From positions 3,108,723 to 3,172,722 of the forward strand of contig NZ_CP147407.1 in NCBI RefSeq assembly GCF_037201815.1: 64,000 nucleotides of DNA, in the 5' to 3' direction. Below the pieces are notes generated by a model, which was not told where the DNA came from, made no database searches, and saw only the letters and a program-made list of their open reading frames with translations. Below, one piece after another: positions 52,682-61,500 of the stretch. Position numbers and translations under genes: made by a program. The DNA comes from Metabacillus sp. FJAT-52054 (lineage in GTDB: Bacteria; Bacillota; Bacilli; Bacillales; Bacillaceae). How positions within the stretch are numbered: the first letter of the stretch is position 1; each line of letters opens with the position of its first letter.

Positions 52682-52732
52682 AAAAGAAAGAAGCAAAGAT
52701 CCTTCATTTAAAGGATCTTTGCTTCTTTTTAA
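52682..52732 (-). terminator. Terminator of the feo operon
   Basis: A long stem, GAAGCAAAGATCCTT / AAGGATCTTTGCTTC, followed by CTTTCTTTTG on the minus strand. Confidence 0.88.
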
Positions 52733-52742
52733 TCACTACTCC

Positions 52743-54128
52743 TTAAACCCATCCAAACAGAAAGGCCGCCTGAGCAAGAATAAATGTCACAGCGATGGCT
52801 ATAACGGTCGGGATGATAAAAGACATGAACGTCCATTTTTTGCTTTTTGTTTCCTTATATATATTGATGAGTGTCGTGCCGCACGGGAAGTGAAGAAGCG
52901 AGAACAGCATCATATTTAAAGCTGTTAGCCACGTCCAGCCGTGATCAAGGAAAATTTGCTTTAAATCCATCAGATTATCCACTTCCGTAAGAGATCCGGT
53001 CGAAAGATAACCCATTAAAAGAACAGGCAATACGATTTCATTAGCCGGCAAGCCGATCAGGAATGCCGCTAAAATGTAGCCATCCATTCCAAGCATTTTT
53101 CCAAAAGGATCAAGGAAGTTAACGAAGTACATCAGAATACTTGTATCCCCGATAAATACATTTGCAAGAATCCATGTAAGCATGGCTGCCGGTGCCGCAA
53201 TCTTTACCGCTCTCATCAGAACAGAAATCGAACGGGTTAATGAAGCCCGGACCACAGTATCCCATACTTTTGGTTTTCGGTATGGCGGAAGTTCCAGGGT
53301 GTAATGAGTTGGAACGCCTTTCAAAGCGGTTTTTGATAAGACAAAGGAAACGAAAAAAGTAACGATAACTCCAAATAATACGATTCCGACAATGACAGCT
53401 GTTGTGACAAGTGAAGCCCAGCCTCCTGTAAACCCAGCTGCCATGAATAGGGATGAAAGGATAATAAGCGTTCCCCAGCGTCCGTTGCATGGCACAAAGT
53501 TATTCGTTAAGATCGCTAGCATCCGCTCTCTGGGAGATTCAATGATTCGGGTAGACATCATAGCAGCGGCGTTGCACCCAAATCCCATCGCCATCGTCAA
53601 AGACTGCTTTCCATGGGCTCCAACCTGTTTGAAAATGCGATCCATGTTAAAAGCCACGCGCGGAAGGTATCCGAAGTTTTCAAGCAGGGCGAACACCGGA
53701 AAGAAAATCGCCATAGGCGGCAGCATCACACTGATTACCCAAGTCGTTCCCCGGAACAGACCAAGTACCAATATTCCGTATAGCCACTCAGGTGCCCCCA
53801 TCCACTGGAAGAAAATTGTTAAGTACCCTTCAATCCAGCTGAAGAATTCACCAAGCATGGAGGATGGCACATTGGCTCCTGCAATCGTTAAATAAAAAAC
53901 TGCCCCGAGCATGATCAGCATGATCGGAAATCCAAAAATCGGTGATGTCAGAACAGCATCCAGTTTTTCAGTCCGAACATCTTCTTTTGTTTTACTAAAC
54001 GTAACGGTCCTTGCACAAAGCTCCTTGCTTTTTTCATGAAGACTCTGAACAATCTCATCGCGTATCTCAGCAGACGATATGTCTCTTGCCTCGTTTAATA
54101 CTTTGTCAAACTGGATACTTAAGTCCAC
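52743..54128 (-). CDS. feoB: Ferrous iron transporter FeoB, permease half (separate gene)
   Basis: 461 residues: a short soluble stretch and then the membrane part of FeoB, with about eight helices. The gate motifs are seen as MGFGCNAAAMMSTRIIESPRE...NNFVPCNGRW and ...GLPANEIVLP...HFPCGTTL. It lacks the G domain, which is encoded by the gene before it in a different frame. It has its own start (GTG 54128) with AAGGAGGAG seven bases upstream, inside the end of that gene. The two together give a normal-sized FeoB of about 700 residues. Confidence 0.9.
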   Translation of the reverse strand: MDLSIQFDKVLNEARDISSAEIRDEIVQSLHEKSKELCARTVTFSKTKEDVRTEKLDAVLTSPIFGFPIMLIMLGAVFYLTIAGANVPSSMLGEFFSWIEGYLTIFFQWMGAPEWLYGILVLGLFRGTTWVISVMLPPMAIFFPVFALLENFGYLPRVAFNMDRIFKQVGAHGKQSLTMAMGFGCNAAAMMSTRIIESPRERMLAILTNNFVPCNGRWGTLIILSSLFMAAGFTGGWASLVTTAVIVGIVLFGVIVTFFVSFVLSKTALKGVPTHYTLELPPYRKPKVWDTVVRASLTRSISVLMRAVKIAAPAAMLTWILANVFIGDTSILMYFVNFLDPFGKMLGMDGYILAAFLIGLPANEIVLPVLLMGYLSTGSLTEVDNLMDLKQIFLDHGWTWLTALNMMLFSLLHFPCGTTLINIYKETKSKKWTFMSFIIPTVIAIAVTFILAQAAFLFGWV

Positions 54129-54822
54129 GTGTCAACTCCTCCTTTTGCGCCATACGGCCTTTTAATTCATCCAAAAGGGATTCATCTCCATCCAGCAGTC
54201 TCAGGGCAACCCATCTTGCAGAGAGGTCATCGTCAATGAGCGGACGGACAAGCGGTTCGATTTTGCTGATTTTTTCCTCAATAGCCGTATGATAGCTAAT
54301 CAGGGCCGGCTGACATTGGATAATCCCTTTCACAAGCCGGTCCATCGTATCAAACAGCAGTGGGAATCCCGTTTTATTGCGTGCTGATATTTTTACAACC
54401 GGCACTCCTAGTCTTCTTGTCAGATGCTGATCATTAATACTGATGCCCCGCTTCGCCGCTTCATCAATTAAATTGACGCAAACAATAACGTTCGTTGTCA
54501 TTTCAAGCACTTGAAGAGCGAGATTCATATTCCGTTCAAGTGATGTTGCATCGAGTACCACTAATGTAATATCCGGCTTTTCAAAGACGATATAATTTCT
54601 CGCAACTTCTTCATCCTTTGAATTTGAGAAAAGAGAATAGGTCCCGGGAAGATCAATGAGCTTATACGTTTCGCCCTTATGCTGCATCGTTCCTTCTGCC
54701 ATATCAACGGTTTTTCCAGCCCAGTTTCCTGTGTGCTGCTTCAGACCGGTCAAAGCGTTGAACAGGGTGCTTTTCCCGGTATTGGGATTTCCGGCTAATG
54801 CGACTCTGTACACATTATTCAT
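54106..54822 (-). CDS. feoB: Ferrous iron transporter FeoB, GTPase half (separate gene)
   Basis: 238 residues forming the cytosolic N-terminal G domain and the helical guanine-dissociation-inhibitor part of FeoB. The P-loop is GNPNTGKS (11-18). The switch I threonine is in NWAGKTVD, G3 is DLPGTYS (57-63), and the G4-like NLID is near residue 117. It ends before any membrane helix. Its last 23 bp overlap the start of the permease half. It overlaps feoA by 8 bp. Confidence 0.9.
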   Translation of the reverse strand: MNNVYRVALAGNPNTGKSTLFNALTGLKQHTGNWAGKTVDMAEGTMQHKGETYKLIDLPGTYSLFSNSKDEEVARNYIVFEKPDITLVVLDATSLERNMNLALQVLEMTTNVIVCVNLIDEAAKRGISINDQHLTRRLGVPVVKISARNKTGFPLLFDTMDRLVKGIIQCQPALISYHTAIEEKISKIEPLVRPLIDDDLSARWVALRLLDGDESLLDELKGRMAQKEELTRGLKYPV

Positions 54823-55066
54823 GAGTGATCAACTCTCCTTCAATTCTCATACTCTCTTCTTTTCGAAGGGCAATCGTCGTTTGGCTGACTCGAAAGGCAA
54901 TGGGATCGCCAAGCGGACTTCTGCGGACTACCTTCACCACTGCTCCAGGGACAAAGCCTAAATCAAGAAGTCTTCTGCGCATAACTCCTTCAAGGGAAAG
55001 TGAAGTAATTTTTAAGGTATCCCCTTTATTCGCTTGGTATAGACAAACTGTTTTAGTATTGGTCAT
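54815..55066 (-). CDS. feoA: Ferrous iron transport protein FeoA
   Basis: An 83-residue SH3-like cytosolic partner of FeoB. The body reads KGDTLKITSL...RRRLLDLGFVPGAVVKVVRRSPLGDPIAFRV, the usual FeoA core. It is the first gene of feoA-feoB(N)-feoB(C), with a promoter just upstream. It overlaps the next gene by 8 bp. Confidence 0.94.
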   Translation of the reverse strand: MTNTKTVCLYQANKGDTLKITSLSLEGVMRRRLLDLGFVPGAVVKVVRRSPLGDPIAFRVSQTTIALRKEESMRIEGELITHE

Positions 55067-55115
55067 TTATTTTTCACCCTAACTAGTTTTTTTACCTAGC
55101 GCAACTTTTTCTTTT

Positions 55116-55144
55116 ATCATATGATTCTATTTTTAAAATGTCAA
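55116..55144 (-). promoter_or_regulatory. feo operon promoter
   Basis: On the minus strand: TTGACA, 17-bp spacer, TATGAT, about 50 bp before feoA. GAGAATGACAATTG just upstream and over the -35 shares GAGAATGA with the Fur-like boxes at 51.4 kb, but it is a weak match to a Fur box. Confidence 0.7.
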
Positions 55145-55294
55145 TTGTCATTCTCCATTGATGAAAGAAATTCTCTCCTGATGATGGGAGGATTACTGCT
55201 AAACTATTCGCCTATAAGCTAAAGAAATGAAACAATTTTATTCCTAATTCCGTTCCATATACAAGCAAGAAAAAAATTATTTGAGGTGAAAAAA

Positions 55295-55786
55295 ATGAAA
55301 AAATGGCAAAAAGCATCAACTGCTTCCGTATTAGCTCTCGGCATCCTTTCCTTTCCGCTCAGCTCAGCTCTTCCATTCTTTGAAGCCAGTACAGCTCAAG
55401 CCTCTGCAGCTTATACGTATGAGGTAACTGCCGGCAAATTAAACATTCGGGCAGCAGCCAATACTCAGTCAAAAGTTCTAGGATCGCTGCGAAAGGGAGT
55501 AAAAATTGAAATACAGCGAATTACCACTTCTGGATGGGTCTCTTTTCAATATAAAGGCAAAATAGCTTATGCGAGTGCAAAATTCATGCTGCCAATAGCC
55601 GGAACAGGTGTTACTAAAACGAACCTGCATTTAAGAAAAAGTGCAGCCGCTTCTTCAGCAAGCCTCCTCGTTATTCCGGCTGGAAAAAAAGTAACCGTTC
55701 ATGAATGGGCTGGTGATTGGGCACGAATTGATTACAACGGAACAAAAGGCTGGGCCAGTTCTAAATATTTGATGGGATTTGAATGA
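55295..55786 (+). CDS. Secreted protein with two bacterial SH3 domains
   Basis: 163 residues. A long signal peptide (about 1-38, ending STAQASA) is followed by two SH3b domains (about 45-100 and 104-160). Each has the GxLNIRxxA / TNLHLRKSA opening and a closing W-x-x-Y pattern. Such domains bind cell-wall peptides. There is no catalytic domain. ATG 55295 is preferred behind GAGGTG. The GTG at 55286 lies inside that site. Confidence 0.85.
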   Translation: MKKWQKASTASVLALGILSFPLSSALPFFEASTAQASAAYTYEVTAGKLNIRAAANTQSKVLGSLRKGVKIEIQRITTSGWVSFQYKGKIAYASAKFMLPIAGTGVTKTNLHLRKSAAASSASLLVIPAGKKVTVHEWAGDWARIDYNGTKGWASSKYLMGFE

Positions 55787-55808
55787 ACGATTTTAAACAA
55801 GGACATAT

Positions 55809-55839
55809 AAAAACCGCATTCGAGGAGAATGCGGTTTTT
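55809..55839 (+). terminator. Terminator of the SH3 protein gene
   Basis: AAAACCGCATTC and GAATGCGGTTTTT around a short loop. Confidence 0.88.
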
Positions 55840-55915
55840 GCAATTTAATCATTCTATGAGAATAGCCGTTAAAAGTAATCCCCTTCATTAATATGATGTG
55901 CCGGGCCTTATAGGC

Positions 55916-56854
55916 TTACTGATATACAGACATAGGTACAATCACTTCGGGCATTCCAGACGAATAAGGGCCAACTTCATATTCCTGAAAAATTAATTTC
56001 AGTCCTTTATTATGAAATGTCCATTCCCTATTGCTGTCAATGACAATTTCCTTTAATGCATCTGGAAAAATTGCGGTTTGATTTCTGTTGGATTGATTTC
56101 TCAAATCTGCTGCGGCATAGTTTTTCACCACGCTTGTTTTATTTTTTATCACTGTTGTTAAATCGAAACGGGAACCATTAAGTGAATTAAAATTCAGCGT
56201 TTTCGCAACTGTCATACCATGTGCCCCGCCCATATATTGATATTCATAAACGACCACACTCAGCAAATGATTTTTATTGAAGTGAATTTCATAGCTTGCT
56301 TTGTATTCATAAGGCTTCCATGGATAAGGCTTGCCGTCCTTTTCCCATTGCTGTTTATTCTTTTCTTCTTGCAGCTTAGCTTTCTTGTAATTTTCTACAT
56401 GTTGGTTTGCTTGTCTAAGTATCACAGCATTAATTGACTGTTCAGCATTTTTGTTATTCATTCCTATCATTTGCGGGTATTCAACCGGCGCATCTTTAGC
56501 GGTTATTTTTATTGATTTTATCCCGTTTACTGCTTCATATCTGGATTTTGAAGGCGTTTCATAGGCTACGGAACCATCTGCCTTTACGAACTTCCCTCCG
56601 CCAATACCAAACAATCCATTACGGTTTGTGTAAACTCTTGAGACTTGGCCTTTTTTCAAACTGGAAACTGCTTTAAAGCTTGTACCTGATTTCTCATAAA
56701 CACTGATATCCTGAATTGCCGTAACTCTGCCGATCTGTCCCGGCTTTAATTCGTTATTGGTCCATCCGGAAGAAGCGGCTGCAGCAGGTTCATAAGGCAT
56801 AGCGCCGAAAGCGAGACCAGCAGCGAGAACAATTGGTAATGCCTTTTTCATCAT
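55916..56854 (-). CDS. Secreted DUF4163/DUF3298 protein
   Basis: 312 residues. Signal peptide (about 1-26), an N-terminal SH3-like stretch (about 38-95), then a DUF4163 region (EYPQMIGMNNKNAEQSINAVI) and a C-terminal DUF3298 region with YQYMGGAHGMTVAKTLNFN. The latter pair also occurs in RsiV, which binds lysozyme, and in front of PdaC deacetylase, so wall or lysozyme contact is possible. No catalytic domain was seen. Confidence 0.83.
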   Translation of the reverse strand: MMKKALPIVLAAGLAFGAMPYEPAAAASSGWTNNELKPGQIGRVTAIQDISVYEKSGTSFKAVSSLKKGQVSRVYTNRNGLFGIGGGKFVKADGSVAYETPSKSRYEAVNGIKSIKITAKDAPVEYPQMIGMNNKNAEQSINAVILRQANQHVENYKKAKLQEEKNKQQWEKDGKPYPWKPYEYKASYEIHFNKNHLLSVVVYEYQYMGGAHGMTVAKTLNFNSLNGSRFDLTTVIKNKTSVVKNYAAADLRNQSNRNQTAIFPDALKEIVIDSNREWTFHNKGLKLIFQEYEVGPYSSGMPEVIVPMSVYQ

Positions 56855-57279
56855 TACATCCCCTTTGTTTTTTAATAGCTAACTTCTTATTAAACGGTGT
56901 ATGTAATCAAAATGTTTCATCCCTATGACAAGTACTAGTAATCTATACCCTGATTAGGCAGGTTCTTCATCATTAAAATCCATTAAAGTAAGTTTTATCC
57001 AATAACCAAATGCGGTATATTCACCCGATTGGTTCAACTAATCATCAGCGAAAAACACGCTGATGAAGTTTCACTTTATCCCGCCATAACGGGCAGTATG
57101 GGGCACGCTTTTTGGATTCTTTGAAAATATGCTGGCGGACGCTTTTTCCTTAACTGCCCGTAATGGCCCGATTGGTTCAACTAACCGTCAGCAAAACCGC
57201 CTGACGGAAGTTTCACTTTATCCCCTATCCAATTTCGTTTAAGATTAGGGATAACAATGAATGCCAAGGGGGAAGTGCG
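56855..57279. other. Intergenic region with structured repeat element
   Basis: 425 bp holding the repeat described at 57024-57224, the ribosome site AAGGGGGAAG of the next gene, and otherwise AT-rich sequence without a gene. Confidence 0.6.
57024..57224. repeat. Composite repeat: two covarying hairpin units around a 15-bp inverted repeat
   Basis: Two units of about 58 bp (57024-57082 and 57167-57224) share CCCGATTGGTTCAACTA at one end and AAGTTTCACTTTATCCC at the other. Between these ends each has a hairpin: TCATCAG/CTGATGA in the first and CCGTCAG/CTGACGG in the second, so two base pairs changed on both sides. Between the units lies an inverted repeat, GCCATAACGGGCAGT (57083-57097) and ACTGCCCGTAATGGC (57153-57167), with one mismatch. 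Confidence 0.88.
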
Positions 57280-59322
57280 TTGTTATCTTATATTGAACAG
57301 CCTGACGGAGTCTTTAAATCGGTTTGCTCGTTGGATTGTCCGGATCAGTGCGGGCTGCTGGTACATAAGGAGAAGGGGAAGATTGTGAAGGTTGAAGGAG
57401 ATCCTGATCATCCGGTTACGAAAGGAAGCATTTGCAATAAGGTGCGGCATATGACAGAACGTCTTTATGATCCGAAACGCCTTGCCTATCCAATGAAACG
57501 GGTGGGACCAAAAGGAGAGGGCAGGTTTGAGAGGATTACGTGGGATGAAGCGATTGAAACCATTAAGTCCCGCTGGATGAAACTGATTGAAAGTGCTGGA
57601 CCTGAGAGCATCCTACCCTACAGCTTTTACGGAAACATGGGGCTCCTCTCATCGGAAGGAATCGACCGGCGGTTTTTCCATCAGCTTGGAGCGAGCTTGC
57701 TGAATCGTGCCATTTGTTCTGTAGCGGGTTCGTTCGGCTACAAATACACGATGGGTGGAAGCTTCGGGATTGATCCGGAGGAAACGATTCACTCCAAACT
57801 GATTATTTTCTGGGGAATCAATGCCGTGAGCACGAATATGCATCAAGTGACAATCGCGCAAAAAGCACGGAAGAATGGCGCAAAGATTGTCGTAATCGAT
57901 GTTCACAAGAATCAGACCGGCCGTATGGCAGACTGGTTTATCCCGATTCTTCCTGGGACAGACAGTGCCCTGGCTCTCGGTATGATGCATATTCTTTTTA
58001 AGGAAAATTACGAGGATGAAGCTTTTCTGGAGAAATATTCTGTAGGATATGAAGAATTAAAAGAACACGTTATTCAGTATGATCCTGAGACCGTATCGTC
58101 CATAACCGGCATACCAGTTAATGATTTATATACGCTGTCCAGAATGTACGGTAAAACCTCCCCCTCATTTATCAGGATCGGAAATGGAATACAGCATCAT
58201 GATAACGGGGGGATGAACGTTCGAACGATTGCTTGCCTTCCCGCGATTACCGGGCAGTGGCTAAAAAAAGGCGGTGGTGCGATCAAAGGGAATTCGGGCT
58301 ATTTGCAGCATGACAGTGAAGCACTGACACGACCGGATCTGCTTCAGGTTAAAAGCGCACGGGTCATTAATATGAATGAGATTGGCCGCGCCCTTCTCGA
58401 ACTGGATCCGCCGGTCAAATCAATGTTCGTCTATAATAGCAATCCTGCTGTCGTTGCCCCGGAAGGAAATAAAGTTCGGAAAGGTCTTGCCAGGGAAGAC
58501 TTGTTTACTGTCGTTCATGATTTATTTTTGACAGAAACTGCTGCTTACGCAGACCTTGTCCTGCCTGCCTCCTCTTCCTTTGAAAACACGGATTTTTATA
58601 CATCCTATTGGCATCACTATATGCAAATCCAGAAGCCTGTTATCGAAAAGTTTGGTGAATCTAAATCAAATGTCGAGCTTTTTCGCATGCTGGCCAAAGC
58701 GTTCAACATGGATCCCGCTTTATTTAACGTTTCGGAAGAAGAATTAATCCGGCAGGCGGTAGATCAATCCGACAATCCATATATACAGGGCATCAGCTAT
58801 GACGAACTTTCAAAGCATGATTTTGTGAAAGCCGATGTAAAACCGCTGTTTCCGGGTAACCTCCCTACGCCAAGCGGAAAAATTGAGCTTTATTCCGAGC
58901 AGATGAAATCCCATGGTTATCCTGCACTTCCGACTTACTCACCTCTTGTTGAGGACGGGGATTTCCCTTTTTTGTTTGTTCCAGGCCCTAACCATAATTT
59001 CTTGAATTCAACCTTTAGCCATAATGAAAAACATACAGTCCTTGAAAAGCAGCCTCGTTTGTTTATGAACGATAAGGATGCCGCAATGTTTGGAATTGAG
59101 GATGGGGATCTTGCGAGAGTATGGAATGACCGGGGAGAATGTGAACTAACTGCTGCTGTTGGGAATACTGTACTTCCCGGTGTCTTAGTTACTCAAGGTT
59201 TGTGGGCTGACACCCCAGGTACAAAACAGCTTGTCAATTCCCTCACTCCTGACCGGCTAGCCGATATGGGCGGAGGCGCTGTCTTCTTTTCTGGCAGAGT
59301 TAAGCTTGAGAAAAAAAGGTAG
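57280..59322 (+). CDS. Molybdopterin-dependent oxidoreductase (YoaE-like)
   Basis: A 680-residue member of the DMSO-reductase superfamily. The N terminus binds one [4Fe-4S] cluster with C16, C20, C24 and C52 (CSLDCPDQC...SIC). The domains then follow the usual order: molybdopterin binding through the middle (IIFWGINAVSTNMHQ, VYNSNPAVVAPE, LPASSSFENTDFY) and a C-terminal dinucleotide-binding barrel (PGPNHNFLNSTFSH). There is no twin-arginine signal, so it is cytoplasmic. It resembles B. subtilis YoaE. The electron donor and acceptor are unknown. TTG start behind GGGGGAAG. Confidence 0.88.
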   Translation: MLSYIEQPDGVFKSVCSLDCPDQCGLLVHKEKGKIVKVEGDPDHPVTKGSICNKVRHMTERLYDPKRLAYPMKRVGPKGEGRFERITWDEAIETIKSRWMKLIESAGPESILPYSFYGNMGLLSSEGIDRRFFHQLGASLLNRAICSVAGSFGYKYTMGGSFGIDPEETIHSKLIIFWGINAVSTNMHQVTIAQKARKNGAKIVVIDVHKNQTGRMADWFIPILPGTDSALALGMMHILFKENYEDEAFLEKYSVGYEELKEHVIQYDPETVSSITGIPVNDLYTLSRMYGKTSPSFIRIGNGIQHHDNGGMNVRTIACLPAITGQWLKKGGGAIKGNSGYLQHDSEALTRPDLLQVKSARVINMNEIGRALLELDPPVKSMFVYNSNPAVVAPEGNKVRKGLAREDLFTVVHDLFLTETAAYADLVLPASSSFENTDFYTSYWHHYMQIQKPVIEKFGESKSNVELFRMLAKAFNMDPALFNVSEEELIRQAVDQSDNPYIQGISYDELSKHDFVKADVKPLFPGNLPTPSGKIELYSEQMKSHGYPALPTYSPLVEDGDFPFLFVPGPNHNFLNSTFSHNEKHTVLEKQPRLFMNDKDAAMFGIEDGDLARVWNDRGECELTAAVGNTVLPGVLVTQGLWADTPGTKQLVNSLTPDRLADMGGGAVFFSGRVKLEKKR

Positions 59323-59325
59323 TCA

Positions 59326-59362
59326 AAAAAACAGGCCTCCTAATAGGCAGGGGGCCTGTTTT
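59326..59362. terminator. Bidirectional terminator, oxidoreductase / small gene
   Basis: AAACAGGCC...GGCCTGTTTT with a 13-base loop. Confidence 0.82.
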
Positions 59363-59371
59363 GATGCGTCC

Positions 59372-59548
59372 TTATTCCGGCTTCTGCAGTTCCTCTTCAA
59401 AATAAAAGGTACTGGGATTTTCGTTCACAATGTACGAAAACTTCTTCATATGTTTGACGTATTGGCATTTTGCAATCGTCACGGGTTCTTTCGTTTTCTT
59501 AATAATGGCCCTTTCACCAGAGTGAAACAGGTTGTTTGAGTTTTTCAA
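59372..59548 (-). CDS. Small 58-residue protein next to the formate genes
   Basis: Product starts MKNSNNLFHSGERAIIKKT, continues KEPVTIAKCQYVKHMKKFSY and ends FYFEEELQKPE. TTG 59548 has GAGGGAG seven bases upstream. The sequence is composed like a real protein (basic, with one Cys), ends just before a terminator and fills the gap in the minus-strand group OFA transporter - DUF1641 - formate dehydrogenase. No family with a known function was recognised. It is often missed because it is short and starts with TTG. Confidence 0.72.
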   Translation of the reverse strand: MKNSNNLFHSGERAIIKKTKEPVTIAKCQYVKHMKKFSYIVNENPSTFYFEEELQKPE

Positions 59549-59632
59549 AAGGACACTCCCTCTCTATAGCAATTATACCATATAATATTCGTTCTAATTC
59601 CTGTAAATCGGGATTGCAAAAATTCTCCTTTT

Positions 59633-60888
59633 TTAAAGCGCTTTCTCCTGCTGATGCCCTTGATTCTTTTTTATGCTGCGGATGTTTAAGCGGATAAGCA
59701 GCGAAATGGCCAGTGCTGCGAGAAAGGCTCCAGTAAATAAATACAGAGTAATCGAATAGCTTTCTGTCAGCTCTCTTATGTTTGATACAAGCAGGGGACC
59801 CGTAAGGCCGGCGGCTGCCCAGGCAGTCAAAATATATCCGTGAATGGCCCCCAGTTGTTTCGTACCAAATAAATCGCCGATGTAGGCGGGAATAGAGGCA
59901 AATCCTCCTCCATAGCAAGTCAGGATGATAAAGATTACAAGCTGAAAAAGGAAAGCGTTTGTTAAATTGGGAAGGCATAAAAATGCGATAGCCTGAATGG
60001 CAAAAAAAGCGGTATACACATTCGGACGCCCAATGTAATCTGAGACTGATGCCCAGCCGATCCTTCCAAACCCGTTAAACAGACCCATAATACCTACCAT
60101 TGCCGCGGCTGCACCTGCACTTAAGCCTGCAATATCCTGGGCCATCGGGGAAGCTACTGATATAATGGCAATTCCGCATGTAACATTAATAAACAGCATC
60201 GCCCACAGGGCCCAGAAACGAATGGTCCTGACTGCTTCATTCGCTGTCAGCTGAGCAAGGTCTCCACCCGTTTTTTCAGAAGAGCGGCTATCTTCCATTC
60301 CTTTGGGCATCCAGCCTTGAGGCGGCGGGGATAAATAGAGAGAAGAACAAATCATGAGGACAAAATAAACAGCACCTAACAGGTAAAACGTATTCGCAAT
60401 ACCTGCATTGTTAATCAGAGAAGCGATGATCGGGCTCGCAATTAATGAGGCAAATCCAAACCCCATAATGGCAAGTCCTGTAGCAAGTCCGCGGCGGTCA
60501 GGAAACCATTTAACAAGCGAAGATACCGGAGTAATATACCCGATTCCCAAACCTATCCCTCCTAAAGCTCCGTAAAAAAATAAAGAAGATAAAGGGAGCC
60601 TATGCTCTCAGCGAATCCTGCTCCAATCATTCCCGCTCCAAAGCAGACTGAGGATATGATTCCCGATTTTTTAGGTCCATATTTTTCAACGAAATGGCCC
60701 ATGAATGCTGCAGATAATCCAAGAAACAGAATAGCAATACTGAATGTTAAGGAGACGGCGCTTAAACTCCAGCCGTGTTTTTCAAGCAGAGGATTTGTAA
60801 ATACGCTCCAGGAATATACAGAACCAATGGAAATGTGAATGCCGACAGCCGCAGCTGCAATCAGCCAGCGATTTTTCGTCTTGTTCAT
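59633..60888 (-). pseudogene. OFA-family (oxalate/formate antiporter-like) MFS transporter, frameshifted
   Basis: The N-terminal part starts MNKTKNRWLIAAAAVGIHI at ATG 60888, behind GGGAGAG. It has GSVYSWSVFTNPL and runs to YLLYFF, then leaves the frame. In the next frame the protein continues YGALGGIGLGIGYITPVSS and stays open to 59633, with all later helices intact. The break lies at a run of seven A (60574-60580, plus strand). One more A, or two fewer, would restore about 417-418 residues and 12 helices. It would carry formate or oxalate-type anions, which fits the neighbouring dehydrogenase. Confidence 0.85.
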
Positions 60889-60963
60889 CTTTTTCTCTCC
60901 CGTCTTATCCATATTTCTAAAAAGACAGGCACACTTCTGCCATGTACCTGTCCATTGAACCTA

Positions 60964-61500
60964 TTATGCATTTTCTCCCCGGTCTACCCTTTCGCCGGCT
61001 TCCTGCTGCTTGTTTTTTTCCATATGCTCCGTCTCCTCGCCGACCCCTTTTAAAAATGTCAGCATCAAGGTTACGGCTCTATTAATTTCAGGGTCCTTCA
61101 GTGATCGGACGATATCCAGATAACCGGTTTTATGATCTGTATCCTTTTTTTCCGCCACCCTTTCCACCCCTTTGTTCAATTTAATCAAAAGGGGTTCCAG
61201 CTGCTGTACATTGACGGTGCCGAGTACGCCTAGCATAAGCAGCATGTTTTTCAGTGTGTTTGTATTTTCCGGTTTATCGAGTGCCTTCACCAGGACGTGC
61301 AATACTTTATCTCCCTGCCCGAATAAACCGTTTAGTAGAGACAATATTCCTCGATCCTGCATGTGCTGCATAAGCTGAAGCGATTCAAGGATGGCTGTTT
61401 TATTGGAGACTAATGCATCTTCCACTTCACGCAAGTCTTTTTTCCGCTGATCCTCTTCACTCAACTCAAGCCTTTTGATTTTAGTGGTCGCATTAGCCAT
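60964..61500 (-). CDS. DUF1641 protein (YjgD-like), formate dehydrogenase partner
   Basis: A 178-residue soluble helical protein. The DUF1641 region (about 40-150) includes [21 protein letters not shown] and [18 protein letters not shown]. This family is encoded directly after cytoplasmic formate dehydrogenases in Bacillus (yjgC-yjgD) and is presumed to be a subunit or helper. Its start overlaps the formate dehydrogenase stop by 8 bp, so the two are coupled. Confidence 0.88.
   Translation of the reverse strand: MANATTKIKRLELSEEDQRKKDLREVEDALVSNKTAILESLQLMQHMQDRGILSLLNGLFGQGDKVLHVLVKALDKPENTNTLKNMLLMLGVLGTVNVQQLEPLLIKLNKGVERVAEKKDTDHKTGYLDIVRSLKDPEINRAVTLMLTFLKGVGEETEHMEKNKQQEAGERVDRGENA

Noticed and set aside
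59306..59539. A 77-codon plus-strand frame after the YoaE-type gene
   Set aside because: It overlaps the oxidoreductase end, runs through the terminator and lies opposite the better supported 58-residue minus-strand gene.
59514..59978. A 154-codon minus-strand frame
   Set aside because: It lies out of frame within the OFA transporter and has the composition of a shadow frame.
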